Shown here in pieces: positions 58,692-64,000 of a DNA stretch of 64,000 nt (the stretch's first letter is position 1; each line of letters begins with the position of its first letter). The notes below the pieces were generated by a model that was not told the DNA's origin, did no database searches, and saw nothing but the letters and a program-made list of their open reading frames with translations. The stretch is from Abelmoschus esculentus (taxonomy: Eukaryota > Streptophyta > Magnoliopsida > Malvales > Malvaceae): assembly GCA_035048815.1 (NCBI GenBank), contig JAUCBN010000011.1:12673501-12737500 (forward strand), written 5' to 3'. Position numbers and translations under genes: made by a program.

Positions 58692-61600
58692 TGTAACATC
58701 CCGATTTTGGGGTAATAAGTTAGGAGAATTCGATTCGGGTCGAATCGGGTTCTCCGATTCGTTATTCCGGGGAAATATAAAATGAAAATATTTTTGATTA
58801 GAAAAGTAATAATTTTGGGATGTGGTTTAAAATATTAAAAAGATGTTTCAAAATTAAAAGAAAGTAATTTGGACTTTATTTTAATTTTTAAATATGCTTA
58901 ATTATGCATAAATGACCAATTTGTAATTTTTGGAAAAATTTGGAGGATTTATTTTGTAATTTTCAAAAATTTGATGTTTTAGTGACTAAATTGAAAAGCA
59001 AGCTAAACTTAAAATCCTTAGAAGGCCATAAACCCATTTTTAATTTTTAATAATAATTTATTCACCAAAATGCTTTTTAATTACTTTAATTAAAGATGAT
59101 AAATCATTTTCTCTCAAAACTACTTTTTTTCTCTCATCTTTTTTTCTCATTTTCTCTCCATTTTCTTTCATCTTTTCTCTTCAATCCCTTGCTGATTTTT
59201 GCATCTTTTTTCACAAAGATTACATCATTTTAATCATCTTTTCATCCTTTACAAAACTTAACCATCAATTTTATCAAATCAACATCAAATTGCAAGGAAT
59301 CAAGAAGGGAAAATTGCATCTTTTTGGTGAATAGATCTTGAAGGTAATTTTATGGATTTTTAATTCTTTTCTAAGGTTCTTTATTGAAATTCCCAAGTAT
59401 TAGCTTGCTAATCTTTGAATAAAAACTTAATTCTATGTTTTCAATGTTAGATCTAGTGATTTTGTGAATGTTTTTATGAAATCTTTTTGGATCTCATTTA
59501 ATGCTGAAGTTAGATGGATTCAATTATGTTTTTATGTTAATTAAATGATTAATTAAGTCTTCATTTGATAGCACATTAATTTAATCCCGGAATAATGCAA
59601 TCGGTGTAGTTTTAAGGTGCTTTTCGATTGTTTTAGGGGCTGTTTTAGATGCTTTAATATTGCTGAAGATATAAGGATGGTTTGGATGTGTTTTTGGTTC
59701 ATAATTGAAGTAGATTAGATGTTAAAATCATTAGGTTTTGGTCTGATGTTGTTCGGATGTGTTTCGGTTTAGTTTTCGGTCTTTTCGGCTAAGTTTTTGG
59801 TAATTTTGTGGAGGTTTGATGTGGCTGCTGGTTTGAGCATGTTATGATGTGAATATCCTCTGTTTTTAATGATGTAGAGGTAGTGCAAGAAGGTGCATAA
59901 GTGGCTGCTGCATTGGCGTTGCCATCGGAGTATCGACGAGGGATCGTTTGGCTTATCGGTGAGTGTTTACGGACTTAAAGCGAATCGTGTTTGGTATGGT
60001 TCTGTTTTGGGGACTATGGAAGAGTGTGAAAACCTTCCATAGTTCAAGAGTAAGTAAAGTAAATGTTTTTGGTAAATCAACATGAGTTTCGGCAACATTC
60101 GATAAAGGCATTATGTTAGTAATGCAATGAGATTTATGGAAATGCATGAGCATGATTTGAATTGGTGCATACATAAGAAATACTTGCTGAAATGCATAGC
60201 TTATTTTGCATCCATGATTATGAAAAATTATGAGGAATGATTTGGAATACAATATGGTTAATTGTCTTATATATGATGGTGCCTTTGGGCATGGCTTTTG
60301 GTTCATTTGTTGAACATATTATGCATGCATTATGAGCAACAAGTTATCATGCACATTTGGTTATGATATTGGCTTAGTGACACTAACTTTAGATTCGAAT
60401 ACGAATGACATATCATTAGGATTGTCTTAAGTGCACTATAAACAAAGTTAAGAATACAAAAAATTGCCTATACGTAACAAGGGTGACTTTCTGTCCAACC
60501 GTGCGTGGTAGAGCCGCCTACACGTAACAAGGGTGACTATGTGTCCGATCGTGCGTGGTAGTGCTATAATGGTGACTTCGTTTCATGTCAATGGTGACTT
60601 CGTGTCATGCCAATGGTGACTTCGTGTCATGACGAGACAATGGTCTCTAACAATGGATCCGTGTATTCGGTGAACTCAAGGTTCACATTAAGTGGTCACT
60701 AGAGATACAATATACATACATGAATTTGAGAAGAACATTGTGCTTCATTTATAAATTGTTTTGATAAGGTTATGTAAACTCAAGGATGCATATGGTTTGA
60801 AGAACATGAGCATGAGATGTTAGCATGCATGATTTAACAATGCAGTGCAAATTATGGTTTCATCATGGTTTTAAATAGATGCATTGATGATTTTGTGTAG
60901 AGCTTCCTCACTAAGCATAATTTGCTTAAGGTCTCTTTCATCCTTGTAGAAAAATAAAGGCACTTGGGGCTTCGTTCGAGACAAGGAAACCAAGGGAAAG
61001 GATCACTTTAAATTTGGTATGATTTTGGCAAATAAATTGGGCATGGCAATGTGTAACCCAACCAATGTGAGGAGTGTGTACTTAGGCTTTGGTTTATGTT
61101 TTAATAAGACCATTGTTTCTTGATTGTTAATTATTGGACTACGGACTTGTTTGGATTGTTGTAGCATGTATTTGCATGATTCTTATGTTTTTAATCATCT
61201 TTTAGGAAGCATGCCTATAGTTTGAATGATGTCCATGACGTTGTTAATCGTGTGTTATAAGTTGTTAATTATGCTTAGGAATTATGCATATGGTTGGAAG
61301 TGACTAATGGTTGTGTATCATATTGTTAGTGTTCTCTTAGTGTAATGGAACTTTAGGTTCCAGACCCAAAGTTTCGAAATCTCTAGGAAGGTTCCGAAAC
61401 CATTGTCAAATAGTTTCGAAACCTTTAGGAAGTTTCGAAACCCTGCGGGCAGTTTCAATTCTGGAAAGCTACTAGACGCGAAAAGTTTCGAAACTTACCA
61501 GGAAAGTTTCAAAACCTTTTTTCAAAAAGTTTCGAAACCTTTGGGAAGGTTTCGAAACCTTTGATCACCAAGAATTGGAAGTTGATGGAAATTATATTTT

Positions 61601-62123
61601 AGTCCCGGATATCTTTCTTTTTCGATTAGGGTACTTACTGTTGTTATTTTGAGTTGAAATTTTGCATGCATGCATAAAGTTGATTTAATTTCAAGATGTT
61701 TAACCTAATTTGTATGAAGTCCTTGTATTTTGGAAGATTTACATTTTGGTACCTAAATTAGAGAAACATGCAATTGATGATGTCAGAATGATCCGTTTGA
61801 GTTGAAATTTGCTGTGAAGAACACTTGAGTGTTTAATTGAACTTTGATGAAAAGAATTTATCTTATTAAAAGGATTTAAAAGTTTTACGTTTTAGTCCTT
61901 AATTTACTTAAGTATTTAATCGGACGGTTGTTTTTGATTAACTTGTTTCTGTTAATGCTTTGTATGAGACCTTGACATGTGGGAATAAGATTATGCATCT
62001 AGAAGAAAAAAATATAACGGTTTTAGGGTTGTTTATCGAGTCGGACCTTCACGGGTTTGGTTTGATATTCCCCGTGTAACCCGTTAGTGCCGGTTCCATC
62101 TAGATCGGGCTAAGGGGGTTACA
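58692..62123 (+). repeat. 3' LTR of the nested element
   Basis: 3432 bp, running TGTAACATCCC to GGGGGTTACA. It retains the longer TTTCGAAA repeat block (61360-61565) and three 22-bp minisatellite units (60568-60633). It contains the antisense frame 60306-59953. Confidence 0.9.
61360..61565. repeat. TTTCGAAA repeat block of the 3' LTR
   Basis: At least seven TTTCGAAA-type palindromes in about 200 bp, with GGAAGGTTCCGAAAC and similar linkers. The 5' LTR keeps only the first part (53668-53750). Length differs between all three LTR copies, so the block is unstable. Confidence 0.8.
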
Positions 62124-62664
62124 GTTAACATCCAGAAAATTACCTTTGAGATCTATTCACCAAAAAGATGAAGTTTTCCCCTTCTTGATTCCTTGCAAAT
62201 TGGTGTTGATTTGATAAAATTGATGGTTAGGTTTTGTAAAGAATGGAAAGATGATTAAAATGATGTAATCTTTGTTGAAAAATATGCAAAAATCAGCAAG
62301 GAATTGAAGAAAAGAGATGAAGGAAAATGGAGAGAAAATGAGAGAAAAAGATGAGAGAAAAAAGGTAGTTTTGTGAGAAAATGATTATTATCTTTAATTA
62401 AAGTAATTAAAAAGTATTTTGGCGAATAAATCGTTATTAAAAATTAAAAATGGGTTTATGGCCCTCTAAGGATTCTAAGTTTAGCTTGCTTTTCAATTTA
62501 GTCACTAAAACAACTATTTTCGAAAATCACCAATTAAGTCCTCCAATTTTCCAAAAATTACAAATTGGTCACTTATGCATAATTAAGAATAATTAAAAAT
62601 CAATATAAGGTTCAAATTACTTTCTTTTAATTTTTGAAACATATTTTAATATTTTTAAACCCTA

Positions 62665-63050
62665 TACAGTGACCGTAAAAAGGTTGTATAAGAGGTGTCC
62701 GTTGGAGGTACAAGGGCATGTCTTTGAGGTTGATTTGATGGAATTGTCGTTTTATGGTTTTGACCTTATCCTGGGTTTTGACTGGTTGACAAAGCATAGA
62801 ACTGTGGTAGATTTTGAAAAGAAGCGGGTTACCTTGAAGTTGTTAGATGGTAGCGAGGTTGTGGTAAAGAGTGAGTATACCAGATTCTTATGCAACGTGG
62901 TTTCAGCCTTACAAGCGAAAAAGTTGATGCAACATGGTGGTACAACATATCTAGCGTATGTGATGAACCCGGGGATAAGAGAGGTTCGAGTGTAGGACAT
63001 TCGAACAGTATGTGATTTTCTGGAAGTTTTCCCAGAGGAGTTACTACTTT
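62665..63050 (+). pseudogene. Ty3/gypsy protease-region fragment inside the solo LTR
   Basis: The plus-strand frame 62669-62995 encodes the part of a gypsy polyprotein downstream of the protease active site: RLYKRCPLEVQGHVFEVDLM, then FDLILGFDWLTKHRTVVDF and LAYVM. After a stop it continues with TVCDFLEVFPEEL, the linker before reverse transcriptase. Both ends are cut within the coding sequence, and it sits in the opposite direction to the surrounding LTR. The same family block occurs in the chromovirus at about 35115-34770, but this copy differs clearly. No target duplication flanks it, so it was probably captured during break repair. Confidence 0.8.
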
Positions 63051-63201
63051 CGGCCTTATTCCAAAATTATTATTTTTCTTAATTAAAAATATTCTTATTT
63101 TATATTTCCCCAGAATAATGAACCGAAGAACCCGATTCGACCCGAAATGAATTCTCCTGACTATGGCCTAAACTAATAACCCAGAAATCGGGATGTTACA
63201 T

Positions 63202-64000
63202 TGGTTGTCTTTTTGTTGCGAATAAAACGTGCATGTCTAAATGACCTTTATTGAGAATCCGTTCGAATTTTAACGAGTAAAAAGCTGAAAATTTGAGATT
63301 AATCTATATAATTATGTTCAAAAGCCCATTATTAACAATTTGAACTCATAAAATTTGATTTAATAACTTCTGGTTGTCGTTTTGTTGTGATTAAAACGTG
63401 CATGTCTAAATGACCTTTATTGAGAATCAGTTTGAATTTTAACCGAGTAAAAAGCTGAAAGTTTGAGATTAATCTATATAATTTTGTTTAAAAGCCCATA
63501 ATTAACAATTTGAACTCATAAAATTTGTTTTAATAACTTTTGGTTGTCGTTTTGTTGGGATTAAAATGTGCATGTATAAAAGGGCTTTACAGCTAATCCG
63601 TTCGAATTTTAATCAAGTAAAAACCTGAAAATTTGAGATTAATCTGTATAATTGTGTTCAAAAGCCCATAATTAACAATTTGAACTCATAAAATTTGATT
63701 TAATAATTTTTGGTTGTCGTTTTTTTGTGACTAAAACGTGCATGTCTAAAGGGGCTTTATAGCAAATTTGTTCGAATTTTAACCGAGTAAAAAGCTGAAA
63801 ATTGTAGATTAATCTGTATAATTTTATTCAAAAGCATATAATTAACTATTGGAACTAATAAAAATTGATTTAATAATATTTGGTTGTCGTTTTGTTATGA
63901 CAAAAATGTGTCTATCTAAAGGGGCTCTATAGCGAATCCGTTCAAATTTTAAACAAGTAAATAGCTGAAAATTTTAGATTAATCTATATAATTATGTTCA
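63202..64000. repeat. 170-bp satellite array, right part, running off the window
   Basis: Nearly five monomers of the same satellite in the same orientation, a mixture of type A and type B. The satellite resumes exactly where the flank at 48270 left off, with the duplicated TTGGT. The array continues beyond the window. Confidence 0.95.

Larger units (their letters stand above)
51038..62123 (+). mobile_element. Nested large LTR retrotransposon, chromovirus-derived, deleted inside
   Basis: An 11086-bp element on the plus strand. 5' LTR 51038-54250; primer site 54256-54270; a gag-like start near 54570; about 2.3 kb of non-coding T/G-rich sequence; integrase-chromodomain remnant 57151-58677; polypurine tract 58678-58690; 3' LTR 58692-62123. 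A 5-bp GTTAA duplication flanks it. It inserted into a solo LTR of its own family. Protease and reverse transcriptase are missing, so it depended on another element or decayed after insertion. The LTRs differ by several indels as well as base changes, so it looks older than the 29890-39024 element. Confidence 0.9.
48271..63201 (-). mobile_element. Antisense solo LTR in the satellite, later split by another element
   Basis: The outer insertion consists of 48271-51037 plus 62129-63201 and is the reverse complement of the same LTR family as 51038-54250 and 58692-62123. Leaving out the nested element and an about 385-bp foreign fragment, its length (about 3.45 kb) matches one LTR (3432 bp). There is no internal region, so it is a solo LTR, normally the product of recombination between two LTRs. 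Its left end has decayed (CGTAACG instead of TGTAAC); its right end GATGTTACA is intact. A 5-bp TTGGT duplication flanks it. Confidence 0.85.

Overview
This window looks like nuclear DNA from a flowering plant, almost certainly a eudicot. It is AT-rich and gene-free, and is made of a long tandem satellite and LTR retrotransposons: chromodomain Ty3/gypsy elements, an Athila-type element with a tRNA-Asp type primer site, and a Ty1/copia remnant. The pol and env-like proteins remind me of families common in Malvaceae such as cotton relatives, but that is memory, not a search, and I hold it weakly. I see no intact host gene, no tRNA or rRNA, and nothing bacterial. The setting suggests a centromeric or pericentromeric block and its edge.

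Layout. 1-2723: end of one LTR and a solo LTR of a Ty3/gypsy family, with a dense cluster of GTCAA (W-box core) motifs. 2724-12780: AT-rich intergenic DNA with microsatellites, three inverted-repeat (MITE or foldback-like) elements, a solo LTR (6469-7166) built on a 10-bp repeat that spells heat-shock elements, and decayed copia and gypsy pol ends. About 12790-18780: a decayed Athila-group element with primer site, gag, protease and an env-like ORF carrying its own TATA box, but no reverse transcriptase or integrase. 18807-18964: a scrambled junction. From there to the window end: a 170-bp satellite, interrupted twice.

The satellite occupies about 18961-29889, 39025-48270 and 63202-64000, all in one orientation. 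Its core, on both sides of the first insertion, has a higher-order repeat of eight monomers (1360 bp). The outer parts are older mixtures of two monomer types. The first insertion (29890-39024) is a complete chromovirus on the minus strand with two LTRs, primer site, polypurine tract and a 5-bp target duplication. Its gag-pol frame is continuous but has five nonsense codons. The second insertion is nested: an antisense solo LTR (48271-63201, target duplication TTGGT), itself split by a larger plus-strand element (51038-62123, target duplication GTTAA), and also containing an unrelated protease-gene fragment (about 62665-63050).

Nothing here forms a working pathway. The most interesting signals are the poly-heat-shock-element LTR, the observation that several LTR lineages each amplify a different stress-factor binding core, and the satellite higher-order repeat whose phase is recovered exactly once the insertion is subtracted.
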